Below, in pieces: positions 29,822-39,278 of a stretch of DNA of 64,000 nucleotides. The notes under the pieces were generated by a model. It was not told the DNA's origin. It worked only from the letters and a program-made list of their open reading frames with translations, and ran no database searches. The DNA comes from Schizochytrium sp. CCTCC M209059 (Eukaryota; Sar; Bigyra; Thraustochytrida; Thraustochytriidae). The stretch covers positions 539,035 to 603,034 of the forward strand of contig KN805381.1 of NCBI GenBank assembly GCA_000818945.1. Reading direction: 5' to 3'. The position numbers were made by a program, and so were the translations under genes. How positions within the stretch are numbered: the first letter of the stretch is position 1; each line of letters opens with the position of its first letter.

Positions 29822-31046
29822 GTAGGAGCTACAGCAAATGCGACTCGTCGGCTATCTGAAGATTTCTTGAAATTGCAGTCAGCTTCTTCATCGAGATTGT
29901 CTTGCGTTAAAGTTCGATTTCACGGTGATACCTTGACTGAGAATTGAAGATGTTCCGAAAGGGTGAACAGACAATGGCTCGGTTCACCAGCGAGAGGAGG
30001 TCCTCCATTTACAAGCCCACTAACAGCAAGGAAAAAGAAAATTGGTGTCGAAAACAAAATCCGTTGAGTCGTCGCTTTCATTTTGGCCCCTCTTTCCTGT
30101 TCACACAGAAATAACGTCCAGACCTATTTTTGATAAGGCGTATAGGACAAGAAAGTAAGTAGAGAATCCAACGAGAAGGATCTAGTAGCGCTCGTAAAGT
30201 ATCTTTCCTTTTCTTTTCCTTCTGCGCTTCGACTGTGAAAGAAACTGTCTAGACGTTCGTTTATCATGGCGGATCAACGAATAAAATGGTGTCTCGATGT
30301 GAATCAAGACGGAAAGGCAAATCTCAATTGCAGTTCTCATGACCAGTGCTACAACATGAAGCTCTGCTGCGAGGAATAATGGGACCAATAAAGACCACAC
30401 TCGCAGATCCCGCGCAGACGAGTAGTTGCAATGATGGTATCTATTCTGTATCAAGTTCATGCTGCTACGATGAGTGCTCGCTGTATGATGTCGACTTTTG
30501 CAAGCTGCCACGGTACAGTAGCTATGGCACCGTTGAATGCTTTTCATCTTCTGGGTATCATTGGTACGGCATCTTACGCACGACATTGAGTCCAACAGTC
30601 GACGATGAGTGATACGATTCAAATCCAACGCCCTCTCTGGCCCCAACGCTACTTTGCTCAAGTGACAGCCTTCTTAGCGTGACCATCGAGCACCAAATTG
30701 CTTCTGTGCTTATCTTGCTCTACGCAATGCCACATGTGTGCATCATTCCCGCCCTTTTGCGCAATGAAGGGGAAGGAACCCGCAGCTGGCGATAGCACAA
30801 AAGATCTCGATGTTTCCACGGGGTGCTTGGTCTTCTCATCTTTCTCTCTAAAAACAAGTCGTAGGTTAACAGACCTTGAGAGAATCGGATTCGCTTGCGT
30901 GGGGTGGGGCGCACAACTTTGATTGTTTGTTTGATTGTTTGTTTGTTTGTTTACAGAAAAAGGTATTACTTACAGTACAATTTACGTATCATAATTCCCC
31001 AGACGTTCTTTCAGATCACACAAAGTTGCGAGTTTCCAAAGGCTGT
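29822..31046. other. Convergent intergenic region between MCAT and the giant synthase
   Basis: 1.2 kb, AT-richer, no convincing gene on either strand; short frames here show no protein-like composition. TTTG tetranucleotide run at about 30922-30952. Confidence 0.6.
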
Positions 31047-34000
31047 TTAGGCCTTCCAGTCAGGGTAGGGCAGCGCGCAAGACTCGTCGATGATGCCCTG
31101 CGAGAGAATGTCGTGCAGCTCCTGCCACTCGCGACGGTTGGCTGCAATATACTCTTCGACCGACTGAGAATCGACAAAGTCGTCCCGACGGCTGCGAAGG
31201 AGCGCATTAGCTTTCTCTCGGATACCAGGGACCTTGTTCACGAGAAATTCGGCGCCGCGAATGTAGTCCGTCCACTTGCGATCCTGCACATCAACATTGT
31301 TGGTGAGCTCGGCGCTGTCAAGAATGGCCGCGTCGTTGCCCTTGAAAAAGTGCAGGTAGACCATGACGTAGAACTTGGACATTTCGACAACGCTGGAGCC
31401 AAAGAAGGAGTTGAAGGCGTCGTCGTCAATAAAGGCGTCCGCCAGGTACATGACGTTGGTGTCAAGGTAGTTGATGGCGTTCATGTGCGTGTAGGGCGAA
31501 AGGTCGGGCACAAGACTGGCGTTACGCTCAAAGCCAGTGCAGCGAACCACAATGTCCGCCTCGATTACATCGTCCGCGCCGCCGCCACGCACGACAACAC
31601 CGTTCTCGACAAAGTGGTCGATCTCGCCAACGCAGGTCTCGAGCTTACCGAGAAAGTGGCCCACGAACCAGACGTCCGAGACGCTAATGGTGTGGCCCGT
31701 GTGCTTGATGAGGTCGAGCCAGCACTCGGGCATGGTGGAGTTGCTCGATGCGTAAAGCTGACGCCAGAGAAACATGTTCTTGCTGTTGTGAGTGGCGTTC
31801 ATCTCGTCGCCAATGTCATCAACGCTTGCACGGTGAACGAAGTTAATGTAGTCAATGTACTTGGGGCAGATGGTGCCATGGCGACGCGCCAAGACGACTA
31901 CGTTCTTGGCACCGTGTTCAAGCGCAGTGCGCGCGTTCTCGACGGCGAAGGCGCCCATGCCAACAACAACGACCCGCTTGCCAGCCCAGTCAATGTTTTT
32001 CTTCTCGGCGTCGCCTCCAAAACCATCGACAATCTGGCCCGAGAACACCTCATGCTGCTTCCAGACAATGGGACGAGGGGTACCGACGCGATCGTTAATG
32101 GCGAGAATGACTCCCGTCGCGGTGATCTTGGCCCCGTTCTTTTCGAGGCTCACAGTGTACGAGGAACCGGAAGCGCCGGAGCGCTCAACGTTTGCGACGC
32201 GGGTACTCGTGAAGAGGCGGCCCTGGGCGTTGAGCTCGCGTGCGAGCTTGAGAATATCGGCACGAACCTCGGCCGTGGTACTGTGGTCACGGTTCGGGCG
32301 CGAGCGGTAGTCGTGGACGACGCGGTACGAGCCTTCGGAGCTGTTGACCTGGCTCTTGGCGTTGGCAAAGGTGGTCCAGATGCCGCCGCAGAACTCCTCC
32401 TTCTCAAGGACGACAACGTCAACGCCCTCGTCCATGAGGCGCTTGGCGGCGAGCAGACCGACCACACCGGCGCCGACGACGACCACCTCGTAAGAGTCCC
32501 GGGGAGTGCCAGACGTTGAGACAACCATGTCTTCCTTGGTGAGCAGGCCGACGGCCTCATCGTCCTCGACAGGGTAGGCCGGGGAGTTGCGACGCTTGCC
32601 GTCGGCGAGGTATGCCTTGACACGCTTGACAAAGTCCTCGGACTGGGTGGAACCGTCCGTGGCAAAGCGCACGGGGACGTCAACGAAGAGACGGACATGG
32701 GCCGCAAAGCGGGCGGCATCCTGTTCCGGGTCAAGATGCCCGGTAAGCACGATCCGCGTCTCTTCGCTGCCACCGTCGGCAGGATCCGGCTGCACGGCAT
32801 CAAGCACCTTGGCAGACGCCTCCTGGGCAAAGTAGAAACGGCGGCGGGCGGGGCGAAGGACAAAGTCCGGGACGACCTTGGGAAAGAAGGCGCGAGAGGC
32901 CATGCGGGCGCCGGCCACGAGAGCGCGCATCTTGAGCATGGCGACCTGGCCCGGGATGCCCTGGGTCTCCGCCGTGGTGGAGAACCCACAGTCGGTACCG
33001 GCGATGACCCGCTCGGGACCCACAACGCGGGCATAGCGGCAGATGCGCTCGCAGACCACAGAGGGATCCTCGACGCTCGAGGAGCAGGTGTCGATGACGC
33101 CCGGGTACAGGACAACGTCCTTGGGAATGTCCACGTCGAGAAGTGCGCCGGCGTCGGCGTTGTGGCGGTGGTTGGCGGTCTCAAATCCAAAGCCACCAGC
33201 ATTGATACCAAAAGCAATGGGCATGACCTCGCGCGCGCTCACGTCGCGGTGATGGGTGCCCGGGTAGTTGCCCCAGCAGACGTGCACGCGTACAGCCTCG
33301 CGAGGGATGCCTTCGAGCGCACGGTTGAGCATCTTGACGTGCATGCGGGCGATGCGCTTCCAGGCCATGAGGCCAAGATGCTTGAAGCGTGTGTGACGCG
33401 ACATGGCCAGATCGGGGCAGTCGACCTGGAGCGTGAACCCATGACGGACGATCGTGGCGTACTCGACGTGCATCGCGTCGGCCACCGCGCCGAGGTACTC
33501 CTCGTAGGTGGCGTAGACCTCAGGGGCGTCATTGTTGAAGAACATGGCGAGGGTGCCGGGGGAGGGCGCCGAGTAAAAGGACTGACCAGGAAGTCCAGCG
33601 TTGCAGAGGCGCATGGCGCGCTGCACGGTCTGGAGCTCGCGCTCGAGGGCCTTTTGGCCCGTGTAGGTGACCTCGCCAATGCAGTGCGGGTTGCACGTGC
33701 GCACGCTCTTGTTCAGCGTGATGAGACCCGCGCGAACGAGGAAGCGGCGCGCGAGGCAGGGCAAATCCTCGAGGTCGAGCGGCTGCGGCGCGACGGATTC
33801 GTCCTGCTCTTCGAAGCCAGACATGCGCGTGAGCGCCGAGGTGACGTAGTCCATGCGGCCGGCCTCGCCGTCATTGATGATGCTGATGCCGATGCTGAGC
33901 TGCGTCTGAATGATCTTGTGGAGCTCCTTGTACTGCTGCTCGGGCTCACGGGGACGCGGAAGCGAGCCGACGTGCGTGGTCCGGATAAGACCATCGAAAC

Positions 34001-37000
34001 GCGGGACAGCCCAGGTAAAAGCATCCGGCACGGCATCCTCGCGCTCGGATTCGGGTGCGCGGGCCGACTGACGTTTGGCCTGCGGCGCGACGGCGGGAGC
34101 AGGGGTCGACGCAGCAGTGGCCTGCGCGCGCGAGATCTCACTGGGGGCGATCTTGGCAGACTGCATGATCTTCTCACGAAGGTCGGCCCAGGTATAGCCA
34201 CCGCCGAGGAAGTCGCTGAGCGAGGAAGCCTCGACGGCCATCTTTTGCTCGATGCGCAAGAAAAGTTCGGTGAGGCCAAGCGAGTCGACGCCGCTCTGAA
34301 GAATCTGCGCCTCGGGCGAGACCTGGCCAGCGACGGAGCTCACAACGTCCCAGAAAATCTGCTCCATGACGGTCTGCTGCATGTTCGCGTCCTCGTGAGC
34401 GGCGGAGGAAACCTGCTGCGCGGGTTCGTGCTGCACTTGCATTTGCTGCAGTTTTTGCATTTGCTGCTGCTGTTGCTGCTGCTCGAGAATCTGGGCGCGC
34501 TGCTGCGTACGGTCAAAGACAAAGACCTTGCTGTTGCTGTTGCGCTCCTTGGCGGGGGCGGCAACGGGCGGGAGCGGCTTGGGCAAGAGCTGTTGCGGCG
34601 CGGCTCGAAGCAAGATGTGGACGTTGCTGCCGCCAAAGCCAAAGGAGGAGACGCCGGCGACACGGAGCGGCTGGTCGGGGCGCACGTTGGCGTCGGCGGC
34701 GAGGCGAAGACCCTCGCAGGGCTCGAGGAGCGGGTTAGCCTCGACAAAGTTGGCCATGCGCGGAACTTCCTGGCGCGAGAGCACCATGGCTGCGTGCAGC
34801 AAACCTGCGACGCCAGCGGCGGCCTCGAGATGGCCGAGGCTGCTCTTGACGCTCGCCAGATAGCAGGGACGTTCCGCCGACCGGGACGTGCCCACGGCAG
34901 CCTTGAGGGCGCTCCATTCGATCGGATCGCCGAGCTTCGTGCCGGTGCCGTGGCACTCGACGAAGTCCACCTCGCCAGCATCCACGCGCGCCGCGCGCAG
35001 AGCCGCCGCAATGCACTCCTCCTGAGCGGCCGGGCTGGGCGCGGTCAAACTCGCGCCGCGGCCACCATTCTGGTTCGAGGCGCCGCCGAGCACCTCGGCG
35101 TAGTACGGCTCGCAGTCGTCATTGTTGACCTTGCCGGCGTCAGAGCCGTTGATAAGAGCATCCGAGTTCTTGGGCTCGCGGCGCTGGAGCAGCACGAGCG
35201 CGGCGCCCTCACTGCGCACGTAGCCGTCGGCGCTAGAATCGAAGGAGCGGCAGCGCGCACCGGGGGCGAGGAAGCCGGACTGCGCCATGCAGGTAGAGAA
35301 GGCGGGGTCCCAGAGCAGGTTGACGCCACCGGCAATGGCGGCATCGATGGTGCCGGCTGCGAGGTCGCGCTGGGCCTCGAGCACAGCGTCGAGCGAGGAG
35401 GCGCAGGCGGAGTTGATGACCTTGCAAGGACCGTGGAGGCGGTAGACGTGGCTGACGCGCGCAGCGATGATGCTCGGGTTCGTGCCCGTCGGGTAAAAGA
35501 CCGAGGAGCGGTCGCCGGCAAACTCCGAGTTCCAGGCGCCAATGTAGACGCCGGTGCGCGCGGGAAGCTGCTCGATATTATGCTCAGTGAGAAGCTTGTC
35601 CACGCACGAGAGCACAAGTGCCTGTTGCGGGTCCAGGGTTCGGGCCTCGCCTTGCGAGATTCCGAACTTGGCGCAGTCCAGTGTCAGATCCCCGAGGAAG
35701 GCAGCGGCGCGCTTGCCGCCGTCAAAGCCCGCGTCGAAGCGCACAGCGTCGCCCTGCGACGACGTGAACGCGAACAGCTGCGCCGGCGACTTGATGTTGG
35801 CCGGCAGCAGGCAACTCATGGCGCGGATGACCACACGAGGACGAGCGCCTGAAGCGGAGATGGCGCTCTCGGAGGCACTCTCAGCAGCAGCGGATGTACC
35901 CTCGGCAGTCTTGGCACCGGCAACCTCGCCAAAGCGTTCAATGAGGTCTTGCGGGGTCACGTACCGGTAAAAGTCGTGGGCCTTGAGGCCCACGAAGACG
36001 CCGCTACGGTGCAACTTGGCGGCGCCCTGCACAATGTCGGCGCTGGCGAGCCCACTCTCGAGCCAGGTGGCGTCCATGTCAAGGGCCACGGGAAAGGCCT
36101 CGCGGAGTGCAGCCAGCACACCGGCACCCTGCGTAGCGCCAACAATCTCGCGCCAGGCGTCGAGGTGGAGACCGCGCTGGCGGTCGACCATGGCACGCGG
36201 AGCAGGACTGTCGGGTCCAAAGGCACGGCGCAGGGAGGGCGCGAGAATGGGGTGCGCGCCGAGCTCGACAACGCGGGCGATTTTGCCGGCGCAACGCTCG
36301 TGGACAGCCGCAAGGGTCTTGGCCAAATCAACGCCCGTGTGGGTCCAACGGGCCCAGTACTCATCGTCAAAGAGGGTCTTGTTCTTTTCGTCATTTCCGA
36401 ATCCCCCGAGCAAAGAAAGTGCCAGCTGGAGGGTCTTGCCATCGGTCAACCCAGCTGGGCGCGCAGGCAGCTTGCGCCACTCGTGGGACTCGTAGACGGA
36501 GGCGTGCCAGGGAAATCCGGTATGCACCTTGGAGCGGCTGTCGGCCTCGATTGCGGCCTCGTCGCCGAGGATAATGGCAGCGCCAACGTCGGCGCCGTCC
36601 TCGTCAACGTGGTTGAGAGAAGCGACCTGGTCCTGGGGGCCGAGGGTGCCGTAGACGAGGCCTCCTTGCTCGGATCCGGTCACGTGGGCGAGGCAGACGG
36701 CGGCATCGACGGCCTCGGCGGGCGAGAGGTGGCCGGCCACAACGGCGGCGGCGAGCTCTCCGATGCTATGGCCGACGACGACAATCTCGGCCTCGGGTCC
36801 GAGGGCGCTGCGGGCAATTTGGGCAGCGCCGAGCTGCACGACGAGCTGCGCCACGATTTCTTCGAGGGCGGTAAGGCTTTCGGGCGCCGTGCGCACGCGC
36901 TGGAGCACCTCACGGAGCTGCACGCCGTGCTCCTGCTCGAGACGCTCCGCAACGGCATCCACGTGCTCGACGCCGAGCATCTTTTCCATGACTTGCGCCG

Positions 37001-37049
37001 TCTCGGCGCTGACGCTGCCCACGCCGGAGAATACGAGTACGCTCGTCAT
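31047..37049 (-). CDS. Fused AT-(ACP)-KS-ACP-MetE-like-FMO polyketide-synthase-like megaenzyme
   Basis: One uninterrupted exon of 2000 residues, ATG at 37047-37049. Domains: acyltransferase 1-300 (Ser95 in GHSIGE, His182 in GFPWHASVYE); carrier-like remnant 321-375; ketosynthase 402-815 (Cys549 in NSACASSL, His700 in ECHGTGTKLGDP, Lys735 and His740 in VKSSLGH); Gln-rich linker; acyl carrier about 890-965 (Ser923 in SGVDSLGL); MetE C-terminal/epoxyalkane-CoM-transferase-like domain 1018-1425 (THVGSLPRP; zinc ligands His1256, Cys1258, Glu1290, Cys1354); flavin monooxygenase 1518-2000 (FAD loop VVVVGAGVVGL, second Rossmann VVVVGMGAFAVEN). No KR, DH, ER or thioesterase is visible. The family of each main domain is clear from motifs. 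The product, and the order of action, are unknown. AT before KS is unusual. GC-rich wobble positions suggest a functional, expressed gene. Confidence 0.92.
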   Translation of the reverse strand: MTSVLVFSGVGSVSAETAQVMEKMLGVEHVDAVAERLEQEHGVQLREVLQRVRTAPESLTALEEIVAQLVVQLGAAQIARSALGPEAEIVVVGHSIGELAAAVVAGHLSPAEAVDAAVCLAHVTGSEQGGLVYGTLGPQDQVASLNHVDEDGADVGAAIILGDEAAIEADSRSKVHTGFPWHASVYESHEWRKLPARPAGLTDGKTLQLALSLLGGFGNDEKNKTLFDDEYWARWTHTGVDLAKTLAAVHERCAGKIARVVELGAHPILAPSLRRAFGPDSPAPRAMVDRQRGLHLDAWREIVGATQGAGVLAALREAFPVALDMDATWLESGLASADIVQGAAKLHRSGVFVGLKAHDFYRYVTPQDLIERFGEVAGAKTAEGTSAAAESASESAISASGARPRVVIRAMSCLLPANIKSPAQLFAFTSSQGDAVRFDAGFDGGKRAAAFLGDLTLDCAKFGISQGEARTLDPQQALVLSCVDKLLTEHNIEQLPARTGVYIGAWNSEFAGDRSSVFYPTGTNPSIIAARVSHVYRLHGPCKVINSACASSLDAVLEAQRDLAAGTIDAAIAGGVNLLWDPAFSTCMAQSGFLAPGARCRSFDSSADGYVRSEGAALVLLQRREPKNSDALINGSDAGKVNNDDCEPYYAEVLGGASNQNGGRGASLTAPSPAAQEECIAAALRAARVDAGEVDFVECHGTGTKLGDPIEWSALKAAVGTSRSAERPCYLASVKSSLGHLEAAAGVAGLLHAAMVLSRQEVPRMANFVEANPLLEPCEGLRLAADANVRPDQPLRVAGVSSFGFGGSNVHILLRAAPQQLLPKPLPPVAAPAKERNSNSKVFVFDRTQQRAQILEQQQQQQQMQKLQQMQVQHEPAQQVSSAAHEDANMQQTVMEQIFWDVVSSVAGQVSPEAQILQSGVDSLGLTELFLRIEQKMAVEASSLSDFLGGGYTWADLREKIMQSAKIAPSEISRAQATAASTPAPAVAPQAKRQSARAPESEREDAVPDAFTWAVPRFDGLIRTTHVGSLPRPREPEQQYKELHKIIQTQLSIGISIINDGEAGRMDYVTSALTRMSGFEEQDESVAPQPLDLEDLPCLARRFLVRAGLITLNKSVRTCNPHCIGEVTYTGQKALERELQTVQRAMRLCNAGLPGQSFYSAPSPGTLAMFFNNDAPEVYATYEEYLGAVADAMHVEYATIVRHGFTLQVDCPDLAMSRHTRFKHLGLMAWKRIARMHVKMLNRALEGIPREAVRVHVCWGNYPGTHHRDVSAREVMPIAFGINAGGFGFETANHRHNADAGALLDVDIPKDVVLYPGVIDTCSSSVEDPSVVCERICRYARVVGPERVIAGTDCGFSTTAETQGIPGQVAMLKMRALVAGARMASRAFFPKVVPDFVLRPARRRFYFAQEASAKVLDAVQPDPADGGSEETRIVLTGHLDPEQDAARFAAHVRLFVDVPVRFATDGSTQSEDFVKRVKAYLADGKRRNSPAYPVEDDEAVGLLTKEDMVVSTSGTPRDSYEVVVVGAGVVGLLAAKRLMDEGVDVVVLEKEEFCGGIWTTFANAKSQVNSSEGSYRVVHDYRSRPNRDHSTTAEVRADILKLARELNAQGRLFTSTRVANVERSGASGSSYTVSLEKNGAKITATGVILAINDRVGTPRPIVWKQHEVFSGQIVDGFGGDAEKKNIDWAGKRVVVVGMGAFAVENARTALEHGAKNVVVLARRHGTICPKYIDYINFVHRASVDDIGDEMNATHNSKNMFLWRQLYASSNSTMPECWLDLIKHTGHTISVSDVWFVGHFLGKLETCVGEIDHFVENGVVVRGGGADDVIEADIVVRCTGFERNASLVPDLSPYTHMNAINYLDTNVMYLADAFIDDDAFNSFFGSSVVEMSKFYVMVYLHFFKGNDAAILDSAELTNNVDVQDRKWTDYIRGAEFLVNKVPGIREKANALLRSRRDDFVDSQSVEEYIAANRREWQELHDILSQGIIDESCALPYPDWKA

Positions 37050-37085
37050 CGTCTTGGCTGGGGGTTCTCACTCGCTCTCTCCCTC

Positions 37086-37128
37086 GAGACCAACCTCAAT
37101 CTCAATCTCAATCTCAATCTCGATCTCC
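37086..37128. repeat. CAATCT hexanucleotide array in megaenzyme leader
   Basis: Five to six near-perfect CAATCT units about 40 bases upstream of the megaenzyme start codon, so probably in its 5' UTR or core promoter. Confidence 0.9.
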
Positions 37129-37699
37129 GCCTCTTCTCTTGTGCTCCTCCTCTCCTTCGCAAAGCTCGCCGTCGCCGTCGCGGTCGCGTCAGCTACGATC
37201 AAGCAGGTTTGCTTCGCGCTCGCGGGTGGATTGATCTCTGCGGCCGATGGGTTTCGATTGTCCTACTTTATGTAAGCGCCGGCCAAAGGTGACCCGGACA
37301 TGGCATGTAAGGCGAGGCCTGACTGTGAGTCCTCCCTCTCTTCCGAGATCCTCTTCCCCGCCCTGTCCTCTGCAAGCCATTGCCCAGGCGGCCGGCCGGC
37401 CCGGCTGGCTGGCTGAGGCAGACAGCGGCGGTGGCTGGTTGTTGCAGGCCGAGCAGCCTCGCGAGCAACGGACGATCGCTCGAAAGCTCGGGCGGGGCAG
37501 CGAATGGATGGACGGTCGGCCGGTCGCAGTGGTCGGTGGACGGACGAATGAATCTATGAACGAATCCCCGCGGCGAATCAACAAATAGACGAACGAACAC
37601 CGCCTCTCTCTTTTACCTCTCTCAATGTCAGGCCAGTACCTGCCTGCCTCTCCAGCGCACACTCGCGCGCTGCGCAGACCTGCGGACGCGGACGGAGGG

Positions 37700-37820
37700 G
37701 GCGCGAGGCGAGGCGAGGCGAGCGAGGGTCGCGAGGCGAGGCGAGCGAGGGTCGCGAGGCGAGCGAGGGTCGCGAGGCGAGTGAAGGTCGCGGGGCGAGC
37801 GAGGGTCGCGAGGGTCGCGT
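37700..37820. repeat. GCGAGG / GTCGCGAGGCGAGCGAG tandem array
   Basis: Repeated units of GCGAG and GGTCGC in variable order, extremely GC-rich, giving artificial Arg/Ala-rich frames. Confidence 0.88.
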
Positions 37821-38517
37821 AGCGTCGCGCCGCGAGTGCGGTCTCGAGGAGACTCGTTCCACGAACGATGACGCCCCGCAGCGGCGTCACTGTGGGCGCC
37901 GCTCGCCTCGCAGGCAGCACCCGCGAGTTTCGCTTTTTCCTCTGGTTCAATTCCATTCCATTCCATTCCATTCCTCGCCATTCCACTCGACTCCGAGCCG
38001 AGAAGAGGCAGGCAGACACGAGGCTCGACGCCCGCCCGCGCGCGAAAGAAGAAACCTGCACGCCTCCCGCGGGCGGCGAGAGGAGGCCCAGGCGGCATGC
38101 CGCGCGCAGCTGATACGTCGTCCGGGTTTGAGTGAGTCCTTTCCGCAGCGGTATGCATAATACTCGTACGGCACCCCGTTAGGCTGGATACTGTAAGCGG
38201 CGCGTAACGCGCGGGTATCATCTCGCCTCCGCGCTCCGCCCACCCCGACTCGTGCGACCTCGACTACACATTTTCAGCATTTCCCGCGTCTTTTCTCCCC
38301 AACTTCGAGGCCGGCATCGCGGTCGAGGAGCGCGCGTCTTGCCTAGGAGCGAGCGGGAAGCGCGCGAGGGATATGAAAGGGAGAGGAAGAGGACTCACTC
38401 GCAGCGCAGAAAAGGAAAGGAGAGGAGAGGAGAGGAAAGATAAAAAGCCAGGTGCGCTAAAAGGAAGTCGCGCAGGCGAGAACGGGTGGCTGCGAGGCCT
38501 GTACTGCGAGCCGCGAC

Positions 38518-38580
38518 CCGACTCGACGCGACGCGACTCGACGCGACGCGACGCGACGCGACGCGACGCAACTCAACGCG
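38518..38580. repeat. GACGC/GACTC pentanucleotide array
   Basis: About twelve five-base units of ACTCG and ACGCG in tandem. Confidence 0.9.
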
Positions 38581-38768
38581 AGGCGCCTCGAGGCGAGGCC
38601 AGGGCGCGGGGAAGAGCAGGAGAAGACGCGCGAGAGGCGGCGGCGCGGCGAGGTCATTTCATTCCTCCGTTGTGCGACCGGGGGTCACGGAAAAGTGCGG
38701 AGATGCGATGGAATGGAGCCTAGAATGCCATAAACTTTGAGCAAGATGCGATGCGATGCGAAGCGTCG

Positions 38769-39278
38769 ATGCCGTCGAGCGTGGACGATGAGACCCAGCA
38801 GAAGCCGAGCTCGCCGGTGAAGACGGACGCCTTCGGCCAGGGCGAAGTGCTCGAGGGCGACGAAGAACATGCAGATCGCGAATGCGGCGTGCTCAAGTCG
38901 GATGTGGCGTCGGCGAGGCGAGCGAGGGACGCGGCCCTCGAGTCGCTGAAGCGTGGAAGCGAGGTCTCGAGGTGGAACGCAAAGGCGGCCCGCGTCAGCG
39001 AGTCGCGCGAGCCTGGTTGGAAAGCGATGTCTGTGAGGCTGCGCTGGGCGAGGCGAGCGAGGAAGGCAAGGCGGCGAGGCCTCGGCCGTTGTTTTGAATG
39101 CACGAACGGAAAATCGATATCTTGCGGCCAGGTGACCGGCGAGCGTGACGACGATAATGGAGCGAATCTTGGCCGGGCCGAGCCGGGCATGGTCTTGATC
39201 TCGATCTTGATCTTGATCTTGATCTTGATATTGATATTGATCTTGCAGCGCTGGCGCTTGCTCACATCCTCCATGTGA
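38769..39278 (+). CDS. Weak candidate: charged protein with microsatellite-encoded hydrophobic tail
   Basis: ATG at 38769 opens 169 codons. The first 50 residues are protein-like and acidic (MPSSVDDETQQKPSSPVKTD, GQGEVLEGDEEHADRECGVL), followed by a helical charged part (ASARRARDAALESLKRGSEV). The end is encoded by GATCTT repeats and reads VLISILILILILILIL, which would form a C-terminal membrane anchor, then QRWRLLTSSM. The middle shares GCGAGG repeats with surrounding DNA. No family is recognised; it may be a spliced gene's first exon or a chance frame. Confidence 0.28.
   Translation: MPSSVDDETQQKPSSPVKTDAFGQGEVLEGDEEHADRECGVLKSDVASARRARDAALESLKRGSEVSRWNAKAARVSESREPGWKAMSVRLRWARRARKARRRGLGRCFECTNGKSISCGQVTGERDDDNGANLGRAEPGMVLISILILILILILILILQRWRLLTSSM
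39190..39245. repeat. GATCTT hexanucleotide array
   Basis: About nine GATCTT/GATATT units. In the + frame of the weak candidate gene it encodes alternating Leu/Ile. Confidence 0.92.

Noticed and set aside
32697..35852. 1051-codon + strand open frame antisense to the megaenzyme
   Set aside because: Lies wholly under the KS, ACP and zinc domains and has shadow composition (Arg, Gly, Ala, Val). High GC wobble keeps antisense frames open.
16672..37049. Epoxide hydrolase as part of a biosynthetic cluster with the megaenzyme
   Set aside because: Chemically tempting given the EaCoMT-like domain, but four ordinary housekeeping-type genes lie between them and eukaryotic order here gives no operon evidence.
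37600..38250. Several overlapping Arg/Ser/Pro-rich frames
   Set aside because: They translate GCGAGG and TTCCATTCC repeats; all six frames look similar in complexity, so none is supported.
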